64,000 bases of DNA from Gammaproteobacteria bacterium (GTDB lineage Bacteria > Pseudomonadota > Gammaproteobacteria > Steroidobacterales > Rariloculaceae), in the NCBI GenBank assembly GCA_022825505.1, contig JAJDWR010000036.1, positions 194,034 to 258,033 of the forward strand. Direction: 5' to 3'. Position 1 is the stretch's first letter, and every line of letters begins with the position of its first letter. The position numbers and the translations under genes are program-made. The notes under the pieces are model-generated. The model did no database searches. It was not told the origin of the DNA and saw only the letters and a program-made list of their open reading frames with translations. This document shows, in pieces, positions 25,410 to 34,336 of this stretch.

Positions 25410-28295
25410 TTAGAAGTTGTAGTTGAACCGAATACCGGCGGTGCGGCCTACATTCCGGTTAAACCTGAACGAAGCCATCGTCGCGCCCATGAACGGGAAC
25501 AAGTATTGCGGAGGAAGAACAGCCGGCGCATTCAGCTGATTGAACCTCCCCTGGGAAGTAACACCTCTGGGAGTCAGATTTGTGTCATCCAGCAAATTGT
25601 CGATATAGAGCGTTCCGGTCCACGATTCCGTCGAAAGCCCAAGCCGCAGATTGACTCTGTCGACAGCTGGAGTTTCCGTGATATTTACGAAGTCTCTGTA
25701 ATGCTGGCCAATGTGCCGCAGCATGAGAGTGGCGTTGAATCGCATTCCATTAGCAAACTCGGTGCGATAAGTAGGTAACAAGGTCATCGTGAAGGATGGC
25801 TGATCGGGAACTGCCAGACCATCCAGAATCCAGCATGGATTGCCACCTGCACTGACACCCTCTGTTAAACCGGCATGCACACCCGGTTCAGGATGGGTCG
25901 TCGATCCGTCGAAGCCAAGATAGTCATCCTCGGAACAGTAATCGGTAAATTTCCGTTGCATGTAGCTGGCGTTGCCGGAAATAGTCCAGTTGTCGCCCAT
26001 AAAATAAGTCATCTGCAACTCGACACCCTGGGTATCGGACTTACCGATATTGGTCAGTATCTGATTGATACTCGTGTCATCAGTCTCCGGGACATAATAG
26101 ACGTCCGTTGGACCTGAACCATCAGCTTCAAATACCGACAGGCCTGCAAGATCATCGTCTGCATAGGTGTAATCCCAGTCCAGCGCAATATTTTCCAGCG
26201 CGTTTTCCCACACCATGTAGTAGACAGCACCGGTATAAGTCAGTCGTCCGTCGAGCGCAGTCCCTTTAAACCCTAACTCATAGTTGGTCAGCTCTTCTTC
26301 GTCAAAGCTCGCATATCGGGATGAGTCATAGTTGACGGTAGTAACATTTCCCATTACCGAGCCGCCATATACGGTGTCATCCACGAATACACCGTTGTCC
26401 AGCGTGGCCCGAAGGAGGGGATCCAGCATATTGGCATTGATTCCCGCCGGGTTTACGCCTACAGAGTACTGGGCGTAGTAGGTTGTGTTGTCATTCGGCG
26501 TCCAGTTCAGAGCAATACGAGGTGTAAAGGTATCCGTCTTCACTGAATCTCGGAGGGTGTCCTCCACTGGTGACTCCAGCACAGCCCCGACGTCATCAGA
26601 AGCATAACGTCCTTCGATTGAACCGGTTAGCGTGTCGGTGAAATCATAGGATGCGTTAAAGAACAGCGCAGTGTTTGTCGTCACTTCAGATGCGATGGTA
26701 GTGGGCGCGACAATACCGCCGCTATTGGTTAGTTCACTTGGATCGATCAGCTGCGCGAACAAGTCGGCAGTTCCCCTGGTCAAGTTGACGTAACCAGGTG
26801 CTCCATAATCGGTGAAAATATATTCATAGTCATAGTAAGCAGCACCTACGACATAACGAAGTCTATCTTCCCCTGGTGAAGCCCAGCGAACCTCCATGTA
26901 GTTTTCTTCGATGGTGGTCGGTGCATTGTCGGGCACCCGGCGGCCGTTCTGCATAGCCATCGGATTTGTGAGGTGAGCCAGATTTGCGTATTGATCGTAG
27001 TATCCGCCGTTAGGGTTCCAATAAACGGGCTGTACTTCCTGCTCAGCAACTCGCGAATACCCGCGAAACAGATCTTCTTCGCTGCGCATAAACGAAAGCT
27101 GCCAACCGCTGCCATTGTCCATCACATAATCAAACTGCGCCATGATGCGATCGCGCTCGCTTTCCGAACCCGACTGGCCGTGATGGACGGAGTAGCCGTC
27201 GTAAATAATCGCGGCCTGTTCTTCTACGGTTAAGCCCAGGTGGCCGTCCACAGCGCCCTGCGCTCTCAGGTCGTCAGCAATAGAGGTCAAAACATCCGGA
27301 TTGGCGTTAAAATAGCGGAAATAGTCGTTTAACTGCTCCAGGACCGTTTCGGGATGGACTTCGAGTTTACATTCCCAGGGTCCGTCCCAGCCAATGTTCG
27401 TCATTGGGCCCATGCCGCTGTAGAAAGCATATAGATTGCCGGAGCTATAGCAGTTAAAAGCGTCCTCCGGCGCCGCGTAAAAATCCGCGCGAGGACCATC
27501 GTCCGTTGTATCGCGAGCAAAGGTAAGTTTGGCCTTGAACTGGTTATTGGGCTCAAAGACCAGACGAGCTGAAAGGTTCTCACCCGTTTCAGTAATTGCC
27601 TCTACGCCGTCAGTGTACGAATACAGTGGAGTATCCGGAGACGCCGAGTCTTCTATGATTGCGCCTAACTGGAAACCAAGCGTGTCTGTAATCGGGCCTC
27701 CAACAGAACCGTTGATGATGCGGGTGCCTTCATTGCTGTAGTTCATCCCGATAGTGCCGTTGAGTTCTTCGCCTGGATCACGGGTTACGTAGTTGATCGC
27801 ACCGGCAAACGTAGAACGACCAAAAGCCGCGCTCTGCGGGCCGCTGTATACCTCTACCTGCGTCGCACCGCCGATATTGATGGCGCCAACCGAACCCAGA
27901 ATAGGCATGCCGTCTACGAAGGAAGCGACCTTGGACCGATTTGTGGCAAGTTCTGTCGAGCCGATACCGCGTATACTCGGAAGCGCAGCAGTACGGTCCT
28001 CATTCAGGCCAACACCCTGGTTGTAGAAATATCCAGGTACCAATGCGGCCAGATCATCCTGTCTAAGGACGTTGAGCTCGGCAATCATATCGGACCCCAG
28101 CACCGATATGGCTACCGGAATTTCCTGTAGGCTCTCCTCACGCTTGCGTCCGGTAACGACGACTTCTTCAAGCGTCTGAAGTACCCCGTCTGCATTGTCG
28201 GTCTGCGCAAATGTCGGCGCAGGCAATGCCAAAGCGGTGCAGAACAGGCCGACCGCAGATAGTTTGGCCAATCCAGATACAGAATGATACTTCAT
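25410..28295 (-). CDS. TonB-dependent outer-membrane receptor (A)
   Basis: A 961-residue receptor. ATG 28295 has GGGGGA upstream; the signal peptide ends LPAPTFAQ. A TonB-box-like LEEVVVTGRKREE precedes the plug domain (ALPSIRGIGSTELATNRSKV, INYVTRDPGEELNGTIGM), then the 22-strand barrel ending in the terminal aromatic FNYNF. It imports an unidentified large ligand. By eye its base composition is noticeably more A/T-rich than surrounding genes (for example 25981-26160), which could reflect later acquisition. It ends at a strong terminator (25357-25390). No regulator or binding protein adjoins it. Confidence 0.95.
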   Translation of the reverse strand: MKYHSVSGLAKLSAVGLFCTALALPAPTFAQTDNADGVLQTLEEVVVTGRKREESLQEIPVAISVLGSDMIAELNVLRQDDLAALVPGYFYNQGVGLNEDRTAALPSIRGIGSTELATNRSKVASFVDGMPILGSVGAINIGGATQVEVYSGPQSAAFGRSTFAGAINYVTRDPGEELNGTIGMNYSNEGTRIINGSVGGPITDTLGFQLGAIIEDSASPDTPLYSYTDGVEAITETGENLSARLVFEPNNQFKAKLTFARDTTDDGPRADFYAAPEDAFNCYSSGNLYAFYSGMGPMTNIGWDGPWECKLEVHPETVLEQLNDYFRYFNANPDVLTSIADDLRAQGAVDGHLGLTVEEQAAIIYDGYSVHHGQSGSESERDRIMAQFDYVMDNGSGWQLSFMRSEEDLFRGYSRVAEQEVQPVYWNPNGGYYDQYANLAHLTNPMAMQNGRRVPDNAPTTIEENYMEVRWASPGEDRLRYVVGAAYYDYEYIFTDYGAPGYVNLTRGTADLFAQLIDPSELTNSGGIVAPTTIASEVTTNTALFFNASYDFTDTLTGSIEGRYASDDVGAVLESPVEDTLRDSVKTDTFTPRIALNWTPNDNTTYYAQYSVGVNPAGINANMLDPLLRATLDNGVFVDDTVYGGSVMGNVTTVNYDSSRYASFDEEELTNYELGFKGTALDGRLTYTGAVYYMVWENALENIALDWDYTYADDDLAGLSVFEADGSGPTDVYYVPETDDTSINQILTNIGKSDTQGVELQMTYFMGDNWTISGNASYMQRKFTDYCSEDDYLGFDGSTTHPEPGVHAGLTEGVSAGGNPCWILDGLAVPDQPSFTMTLLPTYRTEFANGMRFNATLMLRHIGQHYRDFVNITETPAVDRVNLRLGLSTESWTGTLYIDNLLDDTNLTPRGVTSQGRFNQLNAPAVLPPQYLFPFMGATMASFRFNRNVGRTAGIRFNYNF

Positions 28296-28536
28296 TATTC
28301 CCCCCATTTCATGACGTTAAAGGACAAGACTGCAACGGAAGAGCAACCTGGCCCGCAAGCGCGGCGCTTCCCCCGTTGGATGATTCGCTGCCCGTTCAGG
28401 CTCGTTGCAAAGATTCATCAGGCGCATGTTCCCCCACTTGCATAACATAACCGGGAAATGTGCAGGGATTATGGAGATTCCCCTTCACCGCCGGCGCCCC
28501 TCCACGATGAATGCGTACAGTTGCCCGCCATCCGGC

Positions 28537-29061
28537 TCATATATCGCCTTTCACAATCCACTGCTTGAGCGCGGCGTCGGTCGAAGCGCAGGGAGCGAGT
28601 TCCAGATCGCGGGCCATGTATGGCCCGGCCGTCCTGCTCTCGGACCCGGCCGCAAGACACTGGCCACGATCGCCCTCGAGCGTGAACTCGAGCGTTTCGG
28701 CGTCGTAGACGAATGACTGGGCTGCCGACGTGGCATCGCAATCCAGCAAGTTAAAAGGCACTTCGGCGTCCGCAGACTCATTCAGGGTCGCGCACTTCCC
28801 CGGAAACTCCACTGAAATAATCCGGCGCGCTTCGCTGTCGTACGCGAATTGCACGTCGCCACCTTCAGGTTTGCAGGAATGCGTATGCAACTGCTCGGAC
28901 CAGCCTCTCCCGAGAGTGTCTATACACCAGCCCAGTGCCTCCTGTTCGTCGATGTTGTCGGCAAGGTAGATGACCGGTTCCGGTGTCTGCAGCTCCGGAG
29001 GAGCCGCAACGGCCGACACGGATACCGGCACCAACAGAACGAATAGTTGCTTGACGGTCAT
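28537..29061 (-). CDS. Secreted ricin-type beta-trefoil-like protein
   Basis: A 174-residue exported protein with a signal peptide ending SAVAA. It contains repeated Cys-bounded blocks such as GWCIDTLGR, GKCATLNES, and RGQCLAAGSES, followed by LELAPCASTDAALKQW. Alternating xCLD/xCL and QxW-like motifs are typical of ricin-type beta-trefoil lectins. Its ATG overlaps the stop of the upstream gene (ATGA), so both are one translational unit. Carbohydrate binding is plausible but not certain; the trefoil symmetry is only partly visible. Confidence 0.72.
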   Translation of the reverse strand: MTVKQLFVLLVPVSVSAVAAPPELQTPEPVIYLADNIDEQEALGWCIDTLGRGWSEQLHTHSCKPEGGDVQFAYDSEARRIISVEFPGKCATLNESADAEVPFNLLDCDATSAAQSFVYDAETLEFTLEGDRGQCLAAGSESRTAGPYMARDLELAPCASTDAALKQWIVKGDI

Positions 29062-29621
29062 TCGCCTTCCTCGCTGTCATAGTCTTCCTGCGTTCGCGCG
29101 TACCACTCCTGGTAAGCCGCCAGGGTATCGCTGCATTGTTGCAGCGTCAGGGTCTTGATCTGATGTGGAGAGGTGCCGCCCATTCCGAACGTCGTCTCGT
29201 TCCCTGCCGTCAGGCACATGCCCGGCGCACTTGTCGGACTGATGCTGCCGTTCGACGCGAAATCAAACTGCTGCAATTCGTTGCCATCACACGCGGACAG
29301 CGCAACTTCCGCACCCGCTTCCGTACCTTCCATGGTGGCGCATACATCGAACGCAATGACCTTGAACTCGCCACCGGCCATCAGTTCGGGATCGAACGCC
29401 TGGTCCGAGCCCAGGTCCCCGCGATAGCTGTAGCAAGTGTGCGCTTGCAGCCCCTGAGACGGATCGATATTCTGACCGCCACCCCGGATGTCCAGGCAAT
29501 AGCCGTTCAGGTTCCCGTCCAGTCGATCCTTGAGCGTCACCTCAACATCCGCGGAGAGTGCCGCTACCGAAAGCAGAAAGCCAGCTCCCAGGGCGCATCT
29601 TGACAAGTTTGTGTAGTTCAT
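29058..29621 (-). CDS. Secreted ricin-like cysteine-rich protein
   Basis: A 187-residue exported protein; ATG 29621 is preferred (AGGAAAG upstream) and gives a signal peptide ending AALSA. Cys-containing blocks GYCLDIRGGG, HTCYSYRG, DVCATMEG, SACDGNELQQFDF, PGMCLTAGNE and LTLQQCSDT match the pattern of a ricin-type trefoil (QxF-like variants). It is translationally coupled by an ATGA overlap to a second protein with the same character, suggesting they act as a pair, perhaps as a secreted lectin complex. The acidic tail ends YDSEEGE. Function not proven. Confidence 0.72.
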   Translation of the reverse strand: MNYTNLSRCALGAGFLLSVAALSADVEVTLKDRLDGNLNGYCLDIRGGGQNIDPSQGLQAHTCYSYRGDLGSDQAFDPELMAGGEFKVIAFDVCATMEGTEAGAEVALSACDGNELQQFDFASNGSISPTSAPGMCLTAGNETTFGMGGTSPHQIKTLTLQQCSDTLAAYQEWYARTQEDYDSEEGE

Positions 29622-29773
29622 TTTTCTTTCCTGATTTGACCATTCAATCCAGTCGTCGGAAACGATAGTAACAGACCGGCAGTGACTCGAACCGGATGGA
29701 ACGCAGCACACCACTTTCCGTCGCCGGATTGTATAGTCTGCGACTGGCGCAACTGGAGAAGGCTTGACCGTAC

Positions 29774-30706
29774 ATGAATCGACCCGTTCCGATGATTGCG
29801 TTGTGGATGTTCCTGGTTGCCCCAGTGCATGGTGAGGAAATCAGGGTCACACTTCTGGGCACCGGTGATCCACGACCGGTAATGGAGCACTTCGGCCCGA
29901 GTATCCTCGTCGAGGCGGCGGATCAAACATTCGTTTTCGACGCGGGTCGAGGTGCGCTTTTGCGATTGACGCAACTGGGCATTGCGTTCGATGAGATCGA
30001 CGGCGTGTTCTTCACTCACCTGCATTCGGACCACGTCGTCGGCTTCCCCGACTTGTGGTTGACAGGGTGGCTGGTTTCCAGGCGAGAGCGGCCGTTGCGG
30101 GTTTTCGGCCCGATGGGCACCAGGGAGATGCTCGAAAGCCTCACCCGCGCATACAGCGTCGACATCGCCATCCGGATCGCTGACGACGGTGTTGCGGAGA
30201 GCGGAAGTCAGTTCGAAGTCACTGAAGTCGAGAACGGTTTCGAGTGGCACGACGCGGGTGTCTCCGTCCGGGCCTTTGCCGTCGATCATCGACCTGTGGA
30301 ACCGGCGTTCGGATACCGAATCGATTTCGCCGGCCGATCGGTGGCCCTTTCCGGCGACACCCGCTACTCGGAAAACCTGGTCGAGCACGCCGCCGGCGTT
30401 GACCTGATCATCCACGAAGTGGTCGGCATGACCGAAGAGTTCATTGCATCCAGACCCGGTAGCGAAAGGGTCTACGAGCATCACACCAATGCCTTCCAGG
30501 CAGGGGAGATATTTTCGCGGATACGGCCGAAGTTGGCTGTCTACTCTCACCTCGCCATTTATGAGGACTACGATTCAGATCGATTGATCCTTGACACGCT
30601 TCAAACCTACGATGGCCGTGTTGTCGTTGGAGAAGATCTGATGCAGTTCACGGTCGGTGAAAGCGTCGAGGTAGCAGAGCCCGCGGCCCCTGCCATTGGC
30701 CGATAG
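29774..30706 (+). CDS. Exported MBL-fold hydrolase (tRNase Z/arylsulfatase-III-like)
   Basis: A 310-residue exported protein (signal peptide ending APVHG) with an intact metal motif: His82, His84, Asp86 and His87 in THLHSDHVVG. Further family elements are LLGTGDPRPVMEHFGPS, the VDHRPVEPAFGYRIDF loop, SGDTRYSENLVEHAAGVDL and YSHLAIYEDY. This subfamily resembles type III arylsulfatases and other periplasmic MBL hydrolases. It is 8 nt upstream of an exported isoaspartyl methyltransferase in the same direction and divergent from the ricin-like pair. Substrate unknown. Confidence 0.9.
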   Translation: MNRPVPMIALWMFLVAPVHGEEIRVTLLGTGDPRPVMEHFGPSILVEAADQTFVFDAGRGALLRLTQLGIAFDEIDGVFFTHLHSDHVVGFPDLWLTGWLVSRRERPLRVFGPMGTREMLESLTRAYSVDIAIRIADDGVAESGSQFEVTEVENGFEWHDAGVSVRAFAVDHRPVEPAFGYRIDFAGRSVALSGDTRYSENLVEHAAGVDLIIHEVVGMTEEFIASRPGSERVYEHHTNAFQAGEIFSRIRPKLAVYSHLAIYEDYDSDRLILDTLQTYDGRVVVGEDLMQFTVGESVEVAEPAAPAIGR

Positions 30707-30714
30707 CACGCACC

Positions 30715-31452
30715 ATGATGTACCGCAACAGATTTATCGCGCTGACCCTGTCGCTGGCAGCGCTTCACGCGTCCGCCCAGTCGGACTTCGTGGAAGAACG
30801 CGAGGCGATGGTGCAACAAATCGTTCAGCTTGCCGAACTGACCGGCAGGGAGACCGGACGCCCGCGGTTCGCAGACCATGTCATCGGCGCGCTTCGCGCG
30901 GTGCCCCGCCACGAGTTCGTACCGGAGCAGTTCAGGAACGCCGGCGCGTACCGAGACAGCCCGTTGCCGATTGGCAGCGGACAGACCATCTCACAACCCT
31001 ATATTGTGGCGCTGATGACGGATCTGGCCGACGCGGAACCCGACTCAGTGGTGCTTGAGATCGGCACGGGCTCGGGTTACCAGGCCGCCATCCTCGCCGA
31101 GTTCGTGGACCATGTATACACCATCGAGATCTACGATGAACTCGGCCGCCGGGCCGCTGAGACGCTGGAGCGCCTGGATTACGACAATGTCTCGGTGAGA
31201 ATCGGAGACGGTTACCAGGGTTGGCCGGAATTTGCGCCCTTTGACGCTATTCTGGTCACGGCAGCACCGGAAACGATCCCGGAACCGCTGATCGAACAGC
31301 TCAGGCCGGGTGGACGAATGGTGATTCCCGTGGGTCCCGAACATGCCATCCAGTCCCTCCAGGTGCTGGAGAAAACCGAACAGGGCGGTACGCGCATCAC
31401 GGACGTGCTTCCGGTCCGCTTCGTGCCGTTCCTGGACGAAGATTCCCTGTGA
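30715..31452 (+). CDS. pcm: Protein-L-isoaspartate O-methyltransferase, with export signal
   Basis: A 245-residue methyltransferase that repairs isoaspartyl residues using S-adenosylmethionine. Family hallmarks: AVPRHEFVPEQF, YRDSPLPIGSGQTISQPYIV, the SAM-binding LEIGTGSGYQAAILAE, and VTAAPETIPEPLIEQLRPGG. Length is close to the typical 210-230 plus an N-terminal signal-like segment (ALTLSLAALHASAQ) that would direct it to the periplasm. That is unusual because SAM is cytosolic. It is probably co-transcribed with the MBL hydrolase just upstream. Confidence 0.93.
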   Translation: MMYRNRFIALTLSLAALHASAQSDFVEEREAMVQQIVQLAELTGRETGRPRFADHVIGALRAVPRHEFVPEQFRNAGAYRDSPLPIGSGQTISQPYIVALMTDLADAEPDSVVLEIGTGSGYQAAILAEFVDHVYTIEIYDELGRRAAETLERLDYDNVSVRIGDGYQGWPEFAPFDAILVTAAPETIPEPLIEQLRPGGRMVIPVGPEHAIQSLQVLEKTEQGGTRITDVLPVRFVPFLDEDSL

Positions 31453-31464
31453 TCTGAGAGCGCT

Positions 31465-31504
31465 GGCAAATCTGGTGTTTCGCCACGGCCAACACCAGAT
31501 TGCC
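31465..31504. terminator. Hairpin between convergent genes
   Basis: GGCA-A-ATCTGGTGTT and its complement AACACCAGATTGCC form a 14-bp stem with one bulged A around an 11-nt loop, centred between the ends of the methyltransferase (plus) and TonB receptor (minus). No T-run follows on either side, so it is a putative bidirectional terminator or end-processing hairpin only. Confidence 0.45.
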
Positions 31505-31526
31505 CGCACGCAGGTGATGTGCCGCG

Positions 31527-33935
31527 TCAGCGGTTCCCGAACTCCTTGGTCAGGGTAAACGCGATCATGCGCGGTGGGCCCCGGTCCGCGAAGATCGCGT
31601 AATTCTCCGTGTTGGGACGGTTTCCGGGGGGGCCTCCATGGAAGAAGCGCGCGAATTTCGAGTGATGCCGCCCGTATACCTCGTCTGTCAGGTTGGTCGC
31701 CTCGAACGCCACGGTGAGCGCCTGTTCCGCAAGGAACCATGCAATCCGCGCATTCATCAGTCCTATTGCCGGCGTGGTGTACGCCTGGTCGGTCATTTCC
31801 GAGCTGTGATTGTAGAACTCGTCCTGCCAGGCGTAGTTCAGGTTGGTCGTCAGGGTTCCCGCACCCACCTCGGCCTCGTGTCGAAGCGACGCGTTGTAGG
31901 ACAAGGGCGCTACGTTGGCCAGGTGCACCGAACCCGGCGGGCTGGGCTCCAGCAGAACCGCGTCGGTACCGCCCGCACCGAAACTGAGCGTCAGGCTTTC
32001 CGTTACGGCCAGACCGAGGTCCATCTCCCAGCCCGAGCTGTCCACGTCCCCAAGATCGACCACTTCAACCACGGCCGAGTCCCCGGTCGTGATCAGCATG
32101 GCGCCCTGGCGATTGGAGAAGTCCATGTCGAAGTAAGTGAAGTTGAAGCGCAATCGGTCATTCAGCCAGTCCGAACGCAGGCCGATCTCCGTACTGACGA
32201 CCTTTTCGGGATCGGTGGCGACCGCCGTATAGCCGGCGGGGTCGACCGTCGCCAGTGTCATGGCGCCATCGTGATTGAAGGCGCCCGCGCGATAGGCCTT
32301 GGAGATGGACGCGTAGATCATCGCCTGGTCCGAAAGCTCGTAGTCGAGCGCAAACCGGTAGTCCGTTTCGGTCCAGTTGTCGCTGCCGTCCGCCATCCAG
32401 AGGCAATTGGGGTCCCGGACAACCACACCGGTTGTGCTCGATGCCGTCGAGCAGTCGTTCCAACCGCGGATGTTGAAATCCCCGCTCTCCCATTCCCGCA
32501 TCGTGAAGGTGGCGTCTTCGTCCGTGTAGCGCAGCCCAAGGGTCACGTTCGTCCTGTCGTCGGGGAGATGGTAGACACCCTGGGCAAAGATACCCAGGGC
32601 CGAGCCCGAAAAATCATCGCCCCAGATGTCGCGCGTATCGGCGTCCTGATCGGGATTCTGATTGCGGAGCACGTGCTGCATGGTGCCGCGGTCCGTACTG
32701 TAATGGTTGATGCCTGACACCAGATCGATAGCTCCGTCGGCCAGCACCGAATTCAGCACGACTTCGGCCATGGTGGCATCGGCGTCGTATTCCTGCTGCC
32801 GGACCTCGGCGCCGTAGGTGATCCAGTCCACGGACTCGGAATTGAACACCTTGTGGTGACCGATCGTGACCCTGAGACTCTGGTTTTCGTTGATGTCCCA
32901 GGCCAGCGCGCCCGTGTACTGCTGGTTGTCGGAAATCTCCCAGGTATCGCAATCCGATTCCCAGCTCAGCGGGTCGTTGTCGAAGAGAAAGCAAAAACCC
33001 GAAATCGTGAAGTCGTCCAGGACCAGCCGAGGGTCGTTCTGTACCAGTGCAGGCTCGCCGTTGTTGATGAGCTGACGGTTCAGTTCGCGAATATGGGCGC
33101 CGAGTCCCGGCACCGTCAGAATATTCAGCTCTTCCAGGTCCCTCGTCGCCAGATTGCCGCTGGAATCTTCTGAGCGAACCTTGAAATCCACGGTCACGTT
33201 CTCGTCCGCAACCCATCGAAACGCGAGACTGGCGATGGTGTCGTCCACATCGCCGACCAGCCCCTGGTCGCCCGGAACATCCTTCCTCGTGATATAGCCG
33301 TCGCGGTTCAGGCTCGCAAGGTCGCCCTTGACGAAGAAGTTTTCGGACAGGGGAATGTTGACGCTTGCCTCAAGGTCGGTGCGCGCATAGTCGCCGGCAC
33401 GTATCGTCACATCGGAATAAAACTCCTCGGAGGGCTTCCGGGTGGTGACGCGTATGGCTCCGCCCGTGCTGTTCCGTCCGAACAGCGTGCCCTGCGGGCC
33501 GCGCAATATTTCGACCGATTCGATGTCGACTGCCCTCAGGGCACTGCGCCTGGCGCTGGGAAAATAGACGTCGTCTATGTAGAGCGCCACGCCGCCGTCC
33601 GTATCGAGGCCCGGTCCGCCGCCGCCGCCGACACCGCGAATGTTGAACCCCGCAGAGTTCGCCCCCGCGCCCCTGCCGGGCGTGATGTTGAGATTGGGCG
33701 TAACCGTCTGCAGATCGTAGAAATCGCTGACGACCTGAGCATCGAGTAGCTCCGGTGTAAACGCCACGATCGATATCGGCGTATCCTGCAGCAACGTCTC
33801 GCGGCGTTCGGCCGTGACGACAATTTCCTCAAGCACCTGCGCCACGGCGGCGCCCGGTAGCAGAGTTGCGATGACAATTGCGGTTGCGGCAAAGCCTCCA
33901 ACGGTCCTGCGCATTGCGATGTGGTCTGTTCCCAT
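31527..33935 (-). CDS. TonB-dependent outer-membrane receptor (B)
   Basis: An 802-residue receptor; ATG 33935 is preferred (AGGAGA upstream). The signal peptide ends GAAVAQ and a TonB-box-like EEIVVTAERRE follows. The plug includes NIRGVGGGGGPGLDTDGGVA and ILRGPQGTLFGRNSTGGAI, the classical plug signature; the barrel ends with AFTLTKEFGNR. It looks like the siderophore/large-substrate receptor class common in oligotrophic marine proteobacteria. It lies downstream of the DUF5916 gene on the same strand, separated by a relic of a DUF6152-like gene. Ligand unknown. Confidence 0.95.
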   Translation of the reverse strand: MGTDHIAMRRTVGGFAATAIVIATLLPGAAVAQVLEEIVVTAERRETLLQDTPISIVAFTPELLDAQVVSDFYDLQTVTPNLNITPGRGAGANSAGFNIRGVGGGGGPGLDTDGGVALYIDDVYFPSARRSALRAVDIESVEILRGPQGTLFGRNSTGGAIRVTTRKPSEEFYSDVTIRAGDYARTDLEASVNIPLSENFFVKGDLASLNRDGYITRKDVPGDQGLVGDVDDTIASLAFRWVADENVTVDFKVRSEDSSGNLATRDLEELNILTVPGLGAHIRELNRQLINNGEPALVQNDPRLVLDDFTISGFCFLFDNDPLSWESDCDTWEISDNQQYTGALAWDINENQSLRVTIGHHKVFNSESVDWITYGAEVRQQEYDADATMAEVVLNSVLADGAIDLVSGINHYSTDRGTMQHVLRNQNPDQDADTRDIWGDDFSGSALGIFAQGVYHLPDDRTNVTLGLRYTDEDATFTMREWESGDFNIRGWNDCSTASSTTGVVVRDPNCLWMADGSDNWTETDYRFALDYELSDQAMIYASISKAYRAGAFNHDGAMTLATVDPAGYTAVATDPEKVVSTEIGLRSDWLNDRLRFNFTYFDMDFSNRQGAMLITTGDSAVVEVVDLGDVDSSGWEMDLGLAVTESLTLSFGAGGTDAVLLEPSPPGSVHLANVAPLSYNASLRHEAEVGAGTLTTNLNYAWQDEFYNHSSEMTDQAYTTPAIGLMNARIAWFLAEQALTVAFEATNLTDEVYGRHHSKFARFFHGGPPGNRPNTENYAIFADRGPPRMIAFTLTKEFGNR

Positions 33936-34140
33936 AATGCTCTCCTGCCTTGTTGTCCTGCGGACGCCCTTCCCGCAGAAATCGGGCCGCAGCGCCGATC
34001 GGAATCTACGCCGGTAGTATGCCACCAGAGGTTGTTGTTTTTCTACCAACAATACTCAAGAAGCTAACCCATTTGAGACAAGAATTGTAGGATTTCGCAG
34101 ACATCCAGCCATGAATTTTTCGCGAAAGACACGTACTTTC

Positions 34141-34331
34141 GCGCAACATCGCCGTCGGCACCCCAGGTGGATTGCAAAGCCGGGCGGGATCATTTTCGGG
34201 ATCCCGGTCGGCCAGAGCCGCACGGTCCGCTTTGGTCAGCGGGTATTCCGCATTGCCTGCGCCCGTGTTCGGCCGCTCCAGGGGAAGCCAAACCCGGAAA
34301 ATATCCGCTCGTGCGGTGGCATCGGCGTTGC
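34141..34331 (-). pseudogene. Decayed DUF6152-like C-domain fragment
   Basis: Within a 401-nt stretch between two genes, one minus-strand frame reads RADIFRVWLPLERPNTGAG, then YPLTKADRAALADRDPENDP and PPGVPTAM. These align with the intact C-domain start of copy 3 (RADIFRVWLPLTYANP, YPLTEAGRAAQ, PPGMPTVMANPYP). Homology stops abruptly on both sides; there is no signal peptide, N-domain or remaining C-domain. It abuts the DUF5916 gene's 3' end. It is best read as a relic left by rearrangement. I see nothing else in 33936-34336. Confidence 0.75.
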
Positions 34332-34336
34332 GGGCG

